NCBI GenBank assembly: GCA_009746045.1 | Contig: RPFO01001631.1 | Coordinates: 2,501 to 22,832 of the forward strand | Direction: 5' to 3' | From: Mesostigma viride | Taxonomy: Eukaryota; Streptophyta; Mesostigmatophyceae; Mesostigmatales; Mesostigmataceae | Length of the DNA: 20,332 nt | Part shown: piece by piece, positions 9,638 to 20,319 of the stretch | Numbering within the stretch: the first letter of the stretch is position 1 | Layout of the letters: each line of letters starts with the position of its first letter | Notes under the pieces: generated by a model | Database searches by the model: none | The model's input: only the letters and a program-made list of their open reading frames with translations | Told to the model about the DNA's origin: nothing | Position numbers and translations under genes: made by a program

Positions 9638-10003
9638 CCCCCCCCCGGCACATGGCACAAGTGCCATCGCACGCACACACATTGTAGACAGGGTTATGAG
9701 AGTTTCGAGAGTCCAACGGCCGTTGGCTCGGAGAAATTGACAGTACACCCGTGAAGACATTAAAATTATCACTTGGTTGTGGTTGTCTTATGTGTGTGCC
9801 TTGTCATTTCCCAAGGTCAAAAGCCGTCAACTTCTGCACCTCTTGTCCCTCCCACCCGTACGCACTAAGCATGCCCACCTTACACTACCACATGTGGCTC
9901 TTGAGAAAACTCCCCCCGACGATGCACATGTGCCATCTCACGCACACACCTTTAGACAAGGTTATCATTTTTTCGGAGTCCAACGGCCGTTGGCTCCGAG
10001 AAA
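9638..10003 (+). repeat. Two diverged units of a ~267-bp repeat with a palindrome
   Basis: Unit 1 (9638-9736) and unit 2 (9911-10003) share CCCCCCC-GRC, GCACATG, GTGCCATC, CACGCACACAC, TAGACA.GGTTAT and end with the palindrome and GGCTC.GAGAAAT. The palindromes are at 9714-9725 and 9981-9992. In unit 2 the symmetry extends to ~17-bp arms (TTTCGGAG.CCAACGG against its inverse) with a one-base bulge. A third decayed copy may start near 10109 (TTTTTTGAGTCCAACG). Confidence 0.7.
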
Positions 10004-10043
10004 TGCTGTTACAACGCAAAATTACAATGGTGACATCCACGAG

Positions 10044-10373
10044 CTAGTGGTACGCCGAACAAGTGCTTGTATGACATATGGCGACTGCCCGTGAGGAAAA
10101 GTCCACCACCACACACGGAGAGTTTTTTGAGTCCAACGCACGAACAGACGTAATGCACACCAAGTGACCAAGTGGCAAGATAAAAACACCCTTGCCAATC
10201 TCTACCCACAAAAACTTAGCCCCGAAATCCGTAGCTTTTAAGTAATTGATTTGTACATTGTAGATGACAATGCAGCGATCACATGTATTCTGGAACCAAC
10301 ACGTTTTTACCTTGTCCAAGTTATCCATGGCTAGAAAGTTGTTGTAAATACACGATGTGGCCACACACGCCAT
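10044..10373 (-). CDS. Hypothetical 109-codon frame, doubtful
   Basis: An ATG-started minus-strand frame encodes a Cys-rich protein (MACVATSCIYNNFLAMDNLD... ending CHTSTCSAYH). Composition is balanced and not low-complexity, with a hydrophobic stretch around residues 60-75 (VFILPLGHLVCI). I recognise no domain. Its C-terminal part overlaps the third decayed palindrome repeat, which argues against an ancient conserved gene. A second in-frame ATG is at codon 16. Confidence 0.2.
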   Translation of the reverse strand: MACVATSCIYNNFLAMDNLDKVKTCWFQNTCDRCIVIYNVQINYLKATDFGAKFLWVEIGKGVFILPLGHLVCITSVRALDSKNSPCVVVDFSSRAVAICHTSTCSAYH

Positions 10374-10450
10374 AGATGAAAATCATAACCAGCTCACGCA
10401 CATGATCATGGAAGGGGACTATCTATTGATCTCAAAATAGAAAGCTCAAG
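10150..10450. other. No further feature seen
   Basis: Apart from the doubtful frame above (10044-10373), this stretch is unique AT-leaning sequence with no recognisable repeat or RNA gene. Confidence 0.45.
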
Positions 10451-10506
10451 ACACCCTACACCCTACACCCTACACCCTACACCATACATCCTACAACCTA
10501 CACCCT
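10451..10506 (+). repeat. (ACACCCT)8 telomere-like heptamer block
   Basis: Eight in-phase heptamers occur: four perfect ACACCCT, then ACACCAT, ACATCCT, ACAACCT and ACACCCT. The other strand reads AGGGTGT (TGTAGGG in another phase), one base from the plant-type telomere unit TTTAGGG. Degenerate CACCCTTAG words follow to ~10523. It may be an interstitial telomere-like remnant or an ordinary heptamer microsatellite. Confidence 0.85.
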
Positions 10507-10542
10507 TAACTCTCCACCCTTAGCTTACGTGACCTATTTTTC

Positions 10543-10611
10543 GGAGAAATGTCCGAGTGGAATGCTATGTATGGGGTAACTTTCCCAAGGGTTCGAATCC
10601 CTCTTTCTCCA
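10543..10611 (+). tRNA. tRNA-Ser-like relic lacking the anticodon region
   Basis: The ends pair perfectly as a 7-bp acceptor stem (GGAGAAA at 10543-10549 with TTTCTCC at 10604-10610), with discriminator A. TGTCCGAGTGG is an A-box/D-arm start and GGGTTCGAATCCC a perfect T-arm with B-box. A long variable arm (TGGGG-TAACTT-TCCCA) marks a class II tRNA. The total is only 69 nt against ~87 for tRNA-Ser. After GAGTGG the sequence goes straight to AATGCTATGTA, which I recall as the 3' side of the anticodon arm of bacterial or plastid tRNA-Ser(GGA). About 18 nt carrying the anticodon and the 5' stem seem deleted, possibly between two TGG words. It cannot decode as written. Confidence 0.6.
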
Positions 10612-10708
10612 TTAGAGTTTTGTTTAGCTTCTATTCTCGTCTACACATAATTCACACGAAGTACGTTTGCAAATACTTTATTACTATTTTGTTACTAATA
10701 TTATAATT

Positions 10709-10855
10709 GTTGTGTGTGTGTGTTGTTCACATGTGCGTGTGTGTGTTGTGTGTGGTGTGTGTTGTGCGTGTGCGTGTGCGTGTGCGTGTGCGTGTGCGTG
10801 TGCGTGTGTGTGTATATAATTTTTTGTTGTGTGTGTGTGTTGTGTGTTGTACGTG
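10709..10855 (+). repeat. TG-rich microsatellite leader with (GTGCGT)7
   Basis: The stretch is (TG)n with TTG interruptions, then about seven GTGCGT hexamers (10764-10806), then TATATAATTTTTTG and more TG. The words GTGTGTG, TGCGTG and TTGTACGTGCAAGGTGTATGTACACG at its right edge grade into the first satellite monomer. The leader shares its GT/GCGT composition with the GT half of the satellite unit. Confidence 0.9.
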
Positions 10856-10915
10856 CAAGGTGTATGTACACGTGTGTGCAGCCGCCCCTTGCGTGCATGG
10901 TGTATGTACATGTGA

Positions 10916-11580
10916 GTGCAGCCGGCCCCTTGCGTGCATGGTGTATGTACATGTGTGTGCAGCCGCCCCTTGCGTGCATGGTGTGTGTACGTGTGTGTGC
11001 AGCCGCCCCTTGCGTGCGCGGTGTATGTACATGTGAGTGCCGTCGCCCCAAGCGTGCATGGTGTGTGTACGTGTGTGTGCAGCCGGCCCTTGCGTGCATG
11101 GTGGATGTACGTGTGTGTGCAGGCGTCCCTTGCGTGCGCGGTGTGTGTGTAAGTGTGCGTGCACTCGCCCCTTGCGTGCATGGTGTATGTACATGTGTGT
11201 GCAGCCGCCCCTTGCGTGCATAATGTATGTATACATGTGAGTGCAGCCGGCCCCTTGCGTGCATGGTGTATGTACATGTGTGTGCAGCCGCCCCTTGCGT
11301 GCATGGTGTGTGTACGTGTGTGTGCAGCCGCCCCTTGCGTGCGCGGTGTATGTACATGTGAGTGCCGTCGCCCCAAGCGTGCATGGTGTGTGTACGTGTG
11401 TGTGCAGCCGGCCCTTGCGTGCATGGTGTGTGTACGTGTGTGTGCAGCCGCCCCTTGCGTGCGCGGTGGATGTACGTGTGTGTGCAGCCGCCCCTTGCGT
11501 GCATGGTGTGTGTACGTGTGTGTGCAGCCGCCCCTTGCGTGCGCGGTGTATGTACGTGTGTGTGCATGCCGCCCCTTGCG
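10916..11580 (+). repeat. ~665-bp satellite block repeated at 16618 and 18347
   Basis: The order of monomer variants, including the rare GTATGTATACATGTGAG unit (~11225, ~16926, ~18657) and the GTGTAAGTGTGCG unit (~11147, ~16847, ~18576), is the same at offsets of 5,702 and 7,431 bp. One visible difference is CATAATG at ~11218 against CATGGTG in the other copies. Continuity over ~16 monomers indicates a common block rather than independent convergence. Confidence 0.85.
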
Positions 11581-11599
11581 TGCGCAGTGGATGTACGTG

Positions 11600-14500
11600 T
11601 GTGGGTAGCCGTCCCTTGCGTGCGCGGTGGATCTACGTGCGCGGTGTGTGTACGTGTGAGTGCAGCCGGCCCCTTGCGTGCATGGTGTATGTACATGTGT
11701 GTGCAGCCGCCCCTTCCGTGCATGGTGTGTGTACGTGTGTGTGCAGCCGCCCCTTGCGTGCGCGGTGTATGTACATGTGAGTGCAGCCGGCCCCTTGCGT
11801 GCATGGTGTATGTACATGTGTGTGCAGCCGCCCCTTCCGTGCATGGTGTGTGTACGTGTGTGTGCAGCCGCCCCTTGCGTGCGCGGTGTATGTACGTGTG
11901 TGTGCATGCCGGCCCTTGCGTGCATGGTGTGTGTACGTGGGTGTGCAGCCGCCCCTTGCGTGCGCGAGTATGTACATGTGAGTGCAGCCGACCCTTGCGT
12001 GCGCGGTGGATGTACATGTGTGGGCAGTTGCCCCTTGCGTGCGCGGTGTATGTACATGTGTGTGCAGCCGCCCCTTGCGTGCATGGTGTATGTACATGTG
12101 TGTGCAGTCGACCCGTGCGTGCGCAGTGGATGTACGTGTGTGGGTAGCCGTCCCTTGCGTGCGCGGTGGATCTACGTGCGCGGTGTATGTACATGTGTGT
12201 GCAGCCGCCCCTTGCGTGCATGGTGTGTGTACATGTGAGTGCAGCCGGCCCTTGCGTGCGCGGTGTATGTACGTGTGAGTGCAGTCGCTCCTTGCGTGCG
12301 CGGTGTGTGTGTAAGTGTGCGTGCACTCGCCCCTTGCGTGCATGGTGTATGTACACGTGTGTGCAGCCGCCCCTTGCGTGCATGGTGTATGTACATGTGA
12401 GTGCAGCCGGCCCCTTGCGTGCGCGGTGGATGTACATGTGTGTGCAGCCGCCCCTTGCGTGCGCGGTGTGTGTACGTGTGTGTGCAGTTGCCCCTTGCGT
12501 GCGCGGTGGATGTACGTGTGTGTGCAGCCGCCCCTTGCGTGCGCGGTGTATGTACGTGTGTGTGCAGCCGGCCCTTGCGTGCATGGTGTATGTACATGTG
12601 TGTGCAGTCGCCACGTGCGTGCGCAGTGGATGTACGTGTGTGGGTAGCCGTCCCTTGCGTGCGCGGTGGATCTACGTGCGCGGTGTGTGTACGTGTGAGT
12701 GCAGCCGGCCCCTTGCGTGCATGGTGTATGTACATGTGTGTGCAGCCGCCCCTTCCGTGCATGGTGTGTGTACGTGGGTGTGCAGCCGCCCCTTGCGTGC
12801 ATGGTGTATGTACATGTGTGTGCATGCCGGCCCTTGCGTGCATGGTGTGTGTACGTGTGTGTGCAGCCGCCCCTTGCGTGCGCGGTGGATGTACGTGTGT
12901 GTGCAGCCGCCCCTTGCGTGCATGGTGTGTGTACGTGTGTGTGCAGTTGCCCCTTGCGTGCATGGTGTGTGTACGTGTGTGTGCAGCCGCCCCTTGCGTG
13001 CGCGGTGTATGTACGTGTGTGTGCAGTCGCTCCTTGCGTGCATGGTGTGTGTACGGGTGTGTGCATGCCGGCCCTTGCGTGCATGGTGTGTGTACGTGTG
13101 TGTGCAGCCGCCCCTTGCGTGCGCGGTGGATGTACGTGTGTGTGCAGCCGCCCCTTGCGTGCATGGTGTATGTACACGTGTGTGCAGCCGCCCCTTGCGT
13201 GCATGGTGTATGTACATGTGAGTGCAGCCGGCCCCTTGCGTGCGCGGTGGATGTACATGTGTGTGCAGCCGCCCCTTGCGTGCGCGGTGTGTGTACGTGT
13301 GTGTGCAGTTGCCCCTTGCGTGCGCGGTGGATGTACGTGTGTGTGCAGCCGCCCCTTGCGTGCGCGGTGTATGTACGTGTGTGTGCAGCCGGCCCTTGCG
13401 TGCATGGTGTATGTACATGTGTGTGCAGTCGCCCCGTGCGTGCGCAGTGGATGTACGTGTGTGGGTAGCCGTCCCTGCGTGCGCGGTGGATCTACGTGCG
13501 CGGTGTGTGTACGTGTGAGTGCAGCCGGCCCCTTGCGTGCATGGTGTATGTACATGTGTGTGCAGCCGCCCCTTCCGTGCATGGTGTGTGTACGTGTGTG
13601 TGCATGCAGCCGGCCCCTTGCGTGCATGGTGTATGTACACGTGAGTGCAGCCGGCCCTTGCGTGCGCGGTGTGTGTAAGTGTGCGTGCAGTCGCTCCTTG
13701 CGTGCATGGTGTGTGTACGTGTGTGTGCAGCCGCCCCTTGAGTGCGCGGTGTGTGTAAGTGTGCCTGCAGTCGCTCCTTGCGTGCATGGTGTGTGTACAT
13801 GTGTGTGCAGCCGCCCCTTCCGTGCATGGTGTGTGTACGTGTGTGTGCAGCTGGCCCTTGCGTGCGCGGTGTATGTACGTTTGTGTGCAGCCGTCCCTTC
13901 CGTGCATGGTTAGTGTACATGTGTGTGCAGCCGCCCCTTGCGTGCATGGTGTATGTACATGTGAGTGCAGCCGGCCCTTGCGTACGCGGTGTATGTACGT
14001 GTGTGTGCATTCGCCCCTTGCGTGCGCGGTGGATGTACGTGTGTGCGCACTCGCCCCTTGCGTGCATGGTGTATGTACACGTGAGTGCAGCCGGCCCTTG
14101 CGTGCGCGGTGTGTGTAAGTGTGCGTGCAGTCGCTCCTTGCGTGCATGGTGTGTGTACGTGTGTGTGCAGCCGCCCCTTGCGTGCGCGGTGGATGTACGT
14201 GTGTGTGCAGCCGCCCCTTGCGTGCGCGGTGGATGTACGTGTGTGTGCACTCGCCCCTTGCGTGCGCGGTGGATGTACGTGTGTGCAGGCGTCCCTTGCG
14301 TGCGTGGTGTATGTACATGTGAGTGCCGTCGCCCCAAGCGTGCATGGTGTGTGTACGTGTGTGTGCAGGCGTCCCTTGCGTGCGTGGTGTGTGTACATGT
14401 GAGTGCAGCCGGCCCTTGCGTGCGCGGTGGATGTACGTGTGTGTGCAGCCGCCCCTTGCGTGCATGGTGTGTGTACGTGTGTGTGCAGCCGCCCCTTGCG

Positions 14501-14900
14501 TGCGCGGTGTATGTACGTGTGTGTGCCGTCGCCCCAAGCGTGCATGGTGTGTGTACGTGTGTGTGCAGTTGCCCCTTGCGTGCGCGGTGGATGTACGTGT
14601 GTGTGCACTTGCCCCTTGCGTGCGCGGTGTGTGTGTAAGTGTGCGTGCACTCGCCCCTTGCGTGCATGGTGTATGTACACGTGTGTGCAGCCGCCCCTTG
14701 CGTGCATGGTGTATGTACATGTGAGTGCAGCCGTCCCTTGCGTGCGCGGTGGATCTACGTGCGCGGTGTGTGTACGTGTGAGTGCAGCCGGCCCCTTGCG
14801 TGCATGGTGTATGTACATGTGTGTGCAGCCGCCCCTTCCGTGCATGGTGTGTGTACGTGTGTGTGCATGCAGCCGGCCCCTTGCGTGCATGGTGTATGTA
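11600..14900 (+). repeat. Distinct satellite subfamily with CTTCCGTG and GGATCTACGTG units
   Basis: This central part carries variants absent or rare elsewhere. One is CCCCTTCCGTGC (11711, 11831, 12749, 13571, 13817, 14834). Another is the truncated unit GTGGATCTACGTGCGCGG (11627, 12167, 12667, 13487, 14751), usually preceded by GTGGGTAGCCGTCCC. A ~440-bp block at ~12340-12780 recurs at ~13161-13600 with an offset of 820-821 bp; the second copy has lost one T (GTCCCTGCG). Confidence 0.75.
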
Positions 14901-16561
14901 CATGTGTGTGCATGCCGGCCCTTGCGTGCATGGTGTGTGTACGTGTGTGTGCAGCCGCCCCTTGCGTGCGCGGTGGATGTACGTGTGTGTGCAGCCGCCC
15001 CTTGCGTGCATGGTGTGTGTACGTGTGGGTGCAGCCGCCCCTGGCGTGCGCGGTGTATGTACGTGTGTGTGCATGCCGGCCCTTGCGTGCATGGTGTGTG
15101 TACGTGTGTGTGCAGCCGCCCCTTGCGTGCGCGGTGTATGTACATGTGAGTGCCGTCGCCCCAAGCGTGCATGGTGTGTGTACGTGTGTGTGCAGTTGCC
15201 CCTTGCGTGCGCGGTGTATGTACATGTGAGTGCAGCCGGCCCCTTGCGTGCGCGGTGTGTGTACGTGTGTGTGCAGCCGCCCCTTGCGTGCGCGGTGTAT
15301 GTACATGTGAGTGCCGTCGCCCCAAGCGTGCATGGTGTGTGTACGTGTGTGTGCAGTTGCCCCTTGCGTGCGCGGTGTATGTACATGTGAGTGCAGCCGG
15401 CCCCTTGCGTGCGCGGTGGATGTACGTGTGTGTGCACTCGCCCCTTGCGTGCGCGGTGGATGTACATGTGAGTGCCGTCGCCCCAAGCGTGCATGGTGTG
15501 TGTACGTGTGTGTGCAGTTGCCCCTTGCGTGCATGGTGTGTGTACGTGTGTGTGCAGCCGCCCCTTGCGTGCGCGGTGTATGTACGTGTGTGTGCAGTCG
15601 CTCCTTGCGTGCATGGTGTGTGTACGGGTGTGTGCATGCCGGCCCTTGCGTGCATGGTGTGTGTACGTGTGTGTGCATGCCGGCCCTTGCGTGCATGGTG
15701 TGTGTACGTGTGTGTGCAGTTGCCCCTTGCGTGCGCGGTGTATGTACATGTGAGTGCAGTCGCTCCTTGCGTGCGCGGTGTATGTACGTGTGTGTGCACT
15801 CGCCCCTTGCGTGCGCGGTGGATGTACGTGTGTGTGCACTCGCCCCTTGCGTGCGCGGTGGATGTACGTGTGTGTGCAGGCGTCCCTTGCGTGCGTGGTG
15901 TATGTACGTGTGTGTGCAGTTGCCCCAAGCGTGCGTGGTGTATGTACGTGTGTGTGCAGTTGCCCCAAGCGTGCATGGTGTGTGTACGTGTGTGTGCAGT
16001 TGCCCCTTGCGTGCATGGTGTGTGTACGTGTGTGTGCAGCCGCCCCTTGCGTGCGCGGTGTATGTACGTGTGTGTGCAGGCGTCCCTTGCGTGCGTGGTG
16101 TATGTACGTGTGTGTGCAGCCGGCCCTTGCGTGCATGGTGTGTGTACATGTGAGTGCAGTCGCTCCTTGCGTGCGCGGTGGATGTACGTGTGTGTGCAGG
16201 CGTCCCTTGCGTGCGTGGTGTATGTACATGTGAGTGCCGTCGCCCCAAGCGTGCATGGTGTGTGTACGTGTGTGTGCAGTTGCCCCTTGCGTGCGCGGTG
16301 GATGTACGTGACAGTGTGTGCAGGCGTCCCTTGCGTGCGCGGTGTGTGTGTAAGTGTGCGTGCAGCCGGCCCTTGCGTGCGCGGTGGATGTACGTGCATG
16401 GTGTATGTACATGTGAGTGCAGCCGGCCCCTTGCGTGCATGGTGTATGTACATGTGTGTGCAGCCGCCCCTTGCGTGCATGGTGTGTGTACGTGTGTGTG
16501 CAGCCGCCCCTTGCGTGCGCGGTGTGTGTACGTGTGTGTGCAGCCGCCCCTTGCATGCGCG

Positions 16562-18290
16562 GTGTATTTACACGTGTGTGCAGCCGCCCCTTGCGTGCAT
16601 GGTGTATGTACATGTGAGTGCAGCCGGCCCCTTGCGTGCATGGTGTATGTACATGTGTGTGCAGCCGCCCCTTGCGTGCATGGTGTGTGTACGTGTGTGT
16701 GCAGCCGCCCCTTGCGTGCGCGGTGTATGTACATGTGAGTGCCGTCGCCCCAAGCGTGCATGGTGTGTGTACGTGTGTGTGCAGCCGGCCCTTGCGTGCA
16801 TGGTGGATGTACGTGTGTGTGCAGGCGTCCCTTGCGTGCGCGGTGTGTGTGTAAGTGTGCGTGCACTCGCCCCTTGCGTGCATGGTGTATGTACATGTGT
16901 GTGCAGCCGCCCCTTGCGTGCATGGTGTATGTATACATGTGAGTGCAGCCGGCCCCTTGCGTGCATGGTGTATGTACATGTGTGTGCAGCCGCCCCTTGC
17001 GTGCATGGTGTGTGTACGTGTGTGTGCAGCCGCCCCTTGCGTGCGCGGTGTATGTACATGTGAGTGCCGTCGCCCCAAGCGTGCATGGTGTGTGTACGTG
17101 TGTGTGCAGCCGGCCCTTGCGTGCATGGTGTGTGTACGTGTGTGTGCAGCCGCCCCTTGCGTGCGCGGTGGATGTACGTGTGTGTGCAGCCGCCCCTTGC
17201 GTGCATGGTGTGTGTACGTGTGTGTGCAGCCGCCCCTTGCGTGCGCGGTGTATGTACGTGTGTGTGCATGCCGGCCCTTGCGTGCATGGTGTGTGTACGT
17301 GTGTGTGCAGCCGCCCCTTGCGTGCGCGGTGTATGTACATGTGAGTGCCGTCGCCCCAAGCGTGCATGGTGTGTGTACGTGTGTGTGCAGTTGCCCCTTG
17401 CGTGCGCGGTGGATGTACGTGTGTGTGCACTCGCCCCTTGCGTGCGCGGTGGATGTACGTGTGTGTGCACTCGCCCCTTGCGTGCGCGGTGGATGTACGT
17501 GTGTGTGCAGGCGTCCCTTGCGTGCGTGGTGTATGTACATGTGAGTGCCGTCGCCCCAAGCGTGCATGGTGTGTGTACGTGTGTGTGCAGTTGCCCCTTG
17601 CGTGCATGGTGTGTGTACGTGTGTGTGCAGCCGCCCCTTGCGTGCGCGGTGTATGTACGTGTGTGTGCAGTCGCTCCTTGCGTGCATGGTGTGTGTACGG
17701 GTGTGTGCATGCCGGCCCTTGCGTGCATGGTGTGTGTACGTGTGTGTGCATGCCGGCCCTTGCGTGCATGGTGTGTGTACGTGTGTGTGCAGTTGCCCCT
17801 TGCGTGCGCGGTGTATGTACATGTGAGTGCAGTCGCTCCTTGCGTGCGCGGTGTATGTACGTGTGTGTGCACTCGCCCCTTGCGTGCGCGGTGGATGTAC
17901 GTGTGTGTGCACTCGCCCCTTGCGTGCGCGGTGGATGTACGTGTGTGTGCAGGCGTCCCTTGCGTGCGTGGTGTATGTACGTGTGTGTGCAGTTGCCCCA
18001 AGCGTGCATGGTGTGTGTACGTGTGTGTGCAGTTGCCCCTTGCGTGCATGGTGTGTGTAGGTGTGTGTGCAGCCGCCCCTTGCGTGCGCGGTGTATGTAC
18101 GTGTGTGTGCAGGCGTCCCTTGCGTGCGTGGTGTATGTACGTGTGTGTGCAGCCGGCCCTTGCGTGCATGGTGTGTGTACGTGTGTGTGCAGTTGCCCCT
18201 TGCGTGCATGGTGTGTGTACATGTGAGTGCAGTCGCTCCTTGCGTGCGCGGTGGATGTACGTGTGTGTTCAGCCGCCCCTTGCATGCGCG
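16562..18290 (+). repeat. Higher-order satellite repeat, copy A (1,729 bp)
   Basis: Bounded by the unusual junction TTGCATGCGCGGTGTATTTAC (16551 and 18280). Copy A and the following copy B share the same variant order at a constant 1,729-bp offset over nearly the whole length. Near its end, GTGTGTGTTCAGCC (~18264) looks like a deletion scar, because copy B and the 16.15-16.56-kb region contain about 300 bp more at this point. Confidence 0.85.
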
Positions 18291-20319
18291 GTGTATTTAC
18301 ACGTGTGTGCAGCCGCCCCTTGCGTGCATGGTGTATGTACATGTGAGTGCAGCCGGCCCCTTGCGTGCATGGTGTATGTACATGTGTGTGCAGCCGCCCC
18401 TTGCGTGCATGGTGTGTGTACGTGTGTGTGCAGCCGCCCCTTGCGTGCGCGGTGTATGTACATGTGAGTGCCGTCGCCCCAAGCGTGCATGGTGTGTGTA
18501 CGTGTGTGTGCAGCCGGCCCTTGCGTGCATGGTGGATGTACGTGTGTGTGCAGGCGTCCCTTGCGTGCGCGGTGTGTGTGTAAGTGTGCGTGCACTCGCC
18601 CCTTGCGTGCATGGTGTATGTACATGTGTGTGCAGCCGCCCCTTGCGTGCATGGTGTATGTATACATGTGAGTGCAGCCGGCCCCTTGCGTGCATGGTGT
18701 ATGTACATGTGTGTGCAGCCGCCCCTTGCGTGCATGGTGTGTGTACGTGTGTGTGCAGCCGCCCCTTGCGTGCGCGGTGTATGTACATGTGAGTGCCGTC
18801 GCCCCAAGCGTGCATGGTGTGTGTACGTGTGTGTGCAGCCGGCCCTTGCGTGCATGGTGTGTGTACGTGTGTGTGCAGCCGCCCCTTGCGTGCGCGGTGG
18901 ATGTACGTGTGTGTGCAGCCGCCCCTTGCGTGCATGGTGTGTGTACGTGTGTGTGCAGCCGCCCCTTGCGTGCGCGGTGTATGTACGTGTGTGTGCATGC
19001 CGGCCCTTGCGTGCATGGTGTGTGTACGTGTGTGTGCAGCCGCCCCTTGCGTGCGCGGTGTATGTACATGTGAGTGCCGTCGCCCCAAGCGTGCATGGTG
19101 TGTGTACGTGTGTGTGCAGTTGCCCCTTGCGTGCGCGGTGGATGTACGTGTGTGTGCACTCGCCCCTTGCGTGCGCGGTGGATGTACGTGTGTGTGCACT
19201 CGCCCCTTGCGTGCGCGGTGGATGTACGTGTGTGTGCAGGCGTCCCTTGCGTGCGTGGTGTATGTACATGTGAGTGCCGTCGCCCCAAGCGTGCATGGTG
19301 TGTGTACGTGTGTGTGCAGTTGCCCCTTGCGTGCATGGTGTGTGTACGTGTGTGTGCACTTGCCCCTTGCGTGCGCGGTGTATGTACGTGTGTGTGCAGT
19401 CGCTCCTTGCGTGCATGGTGTGTGTACGGGTGTGTGCATGCCGGCCCTTGCGTGCATGGTGTGTGTACGTGTGTGTGCATGCCGGCCCTTGCGTGCATGG
19501 TGTGTGTACGTGTGTGTGCAGTTGCCCCTTGCGTGCGCGGTGTATGTACGTGTGTGTGCACTCGCCCCTTGCGTGCGCGGTGGATGTACGTGTGTGTGCA
19601 CTCGCCCTTGCGTGCGCGGTGGATGTACGTGTGTGTGCAGGCGTCCCTTGCGTGCGTGGTGTATGTACGTGTGTGTGCAGTTGCCCCAAGCGTGCATGGT
19701 GTGTGTACGTGTGTGTGCAGTTGCCCCTTGCGTGCATGGTGTGTGTACGTGTGTGTGCAGCCGCCCCTTGCGTGCGCGGTGTATGTACGTGTGTGTGCAG
19801 GCGTCCCTTGCGTGCGTGGTGTATGTACGTGTGTGTGCAGCCGGCCCTTGCGTGCATGGTGTGTGTACGTGTGTGTGCAGTTGCCCCTTGCGTGCATGGT
19901 GTGTGTACATGTGAGTGCAGTCGCTCCTTGCGTGCGCGGTGGATGTACGTGTGTGTGCAGGCGTCCCTTGCGTGCGTGGTGTATGTACATGTGAGTGCCG
20001 TCGCCCCAAGCGTGCATGGTGTGTGTACGTGTGTGTGCAGTTGCCCCTTGCGTGCGCGGTGGATGTACGTGACAGTGTGTGCAGGCGTCCCTTGCGTGCG
20101 CGGTGTGTGTGTAAGTGTGCGTGCAGCCGGCCCTTGCGTGCGCGGTGGATGTACGTGCATGGTGTATGTACATGTGAGTGCAGCCGGCCCCTTGCGTGCA
20201 TGGTGTATGTACATGTGTGTGCAGCTGCCCCTTGCGTGCATGGTGTGTACGTGTGTGTGCAGCCGCCCCTTGCGTGCGCGGTGTGTGTACGTGTGTGTGA
20301 GCCGCCCCTTGCATGCGCG
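18291..20319 (+). repeat. Higher-order satellite repeat, copy B (2,029 bp)
   Basis: Begins and ends at the same TTGCATGCGCGGTGTATTTAC junction (18280 and 20309). Its last ~430 bp, with the rare GACAGTGTGTGCAGG unit (20071), match 16140-16561 (GACAGTG at 16310) at an offset of about 3,761 bp. A third copy apparently begins at 20320, so the array goes on beyond the window. Confidence 0.85.

Noticed and set aside
12672-18209. 1,845-codon minus-strand open frame (and others of 330-1,828 codons)
   Set aside because: They are translations of the 40-bp satellite in rotating frames; overlapping frames on both strands are equally open, so openness is due to monomer composition.
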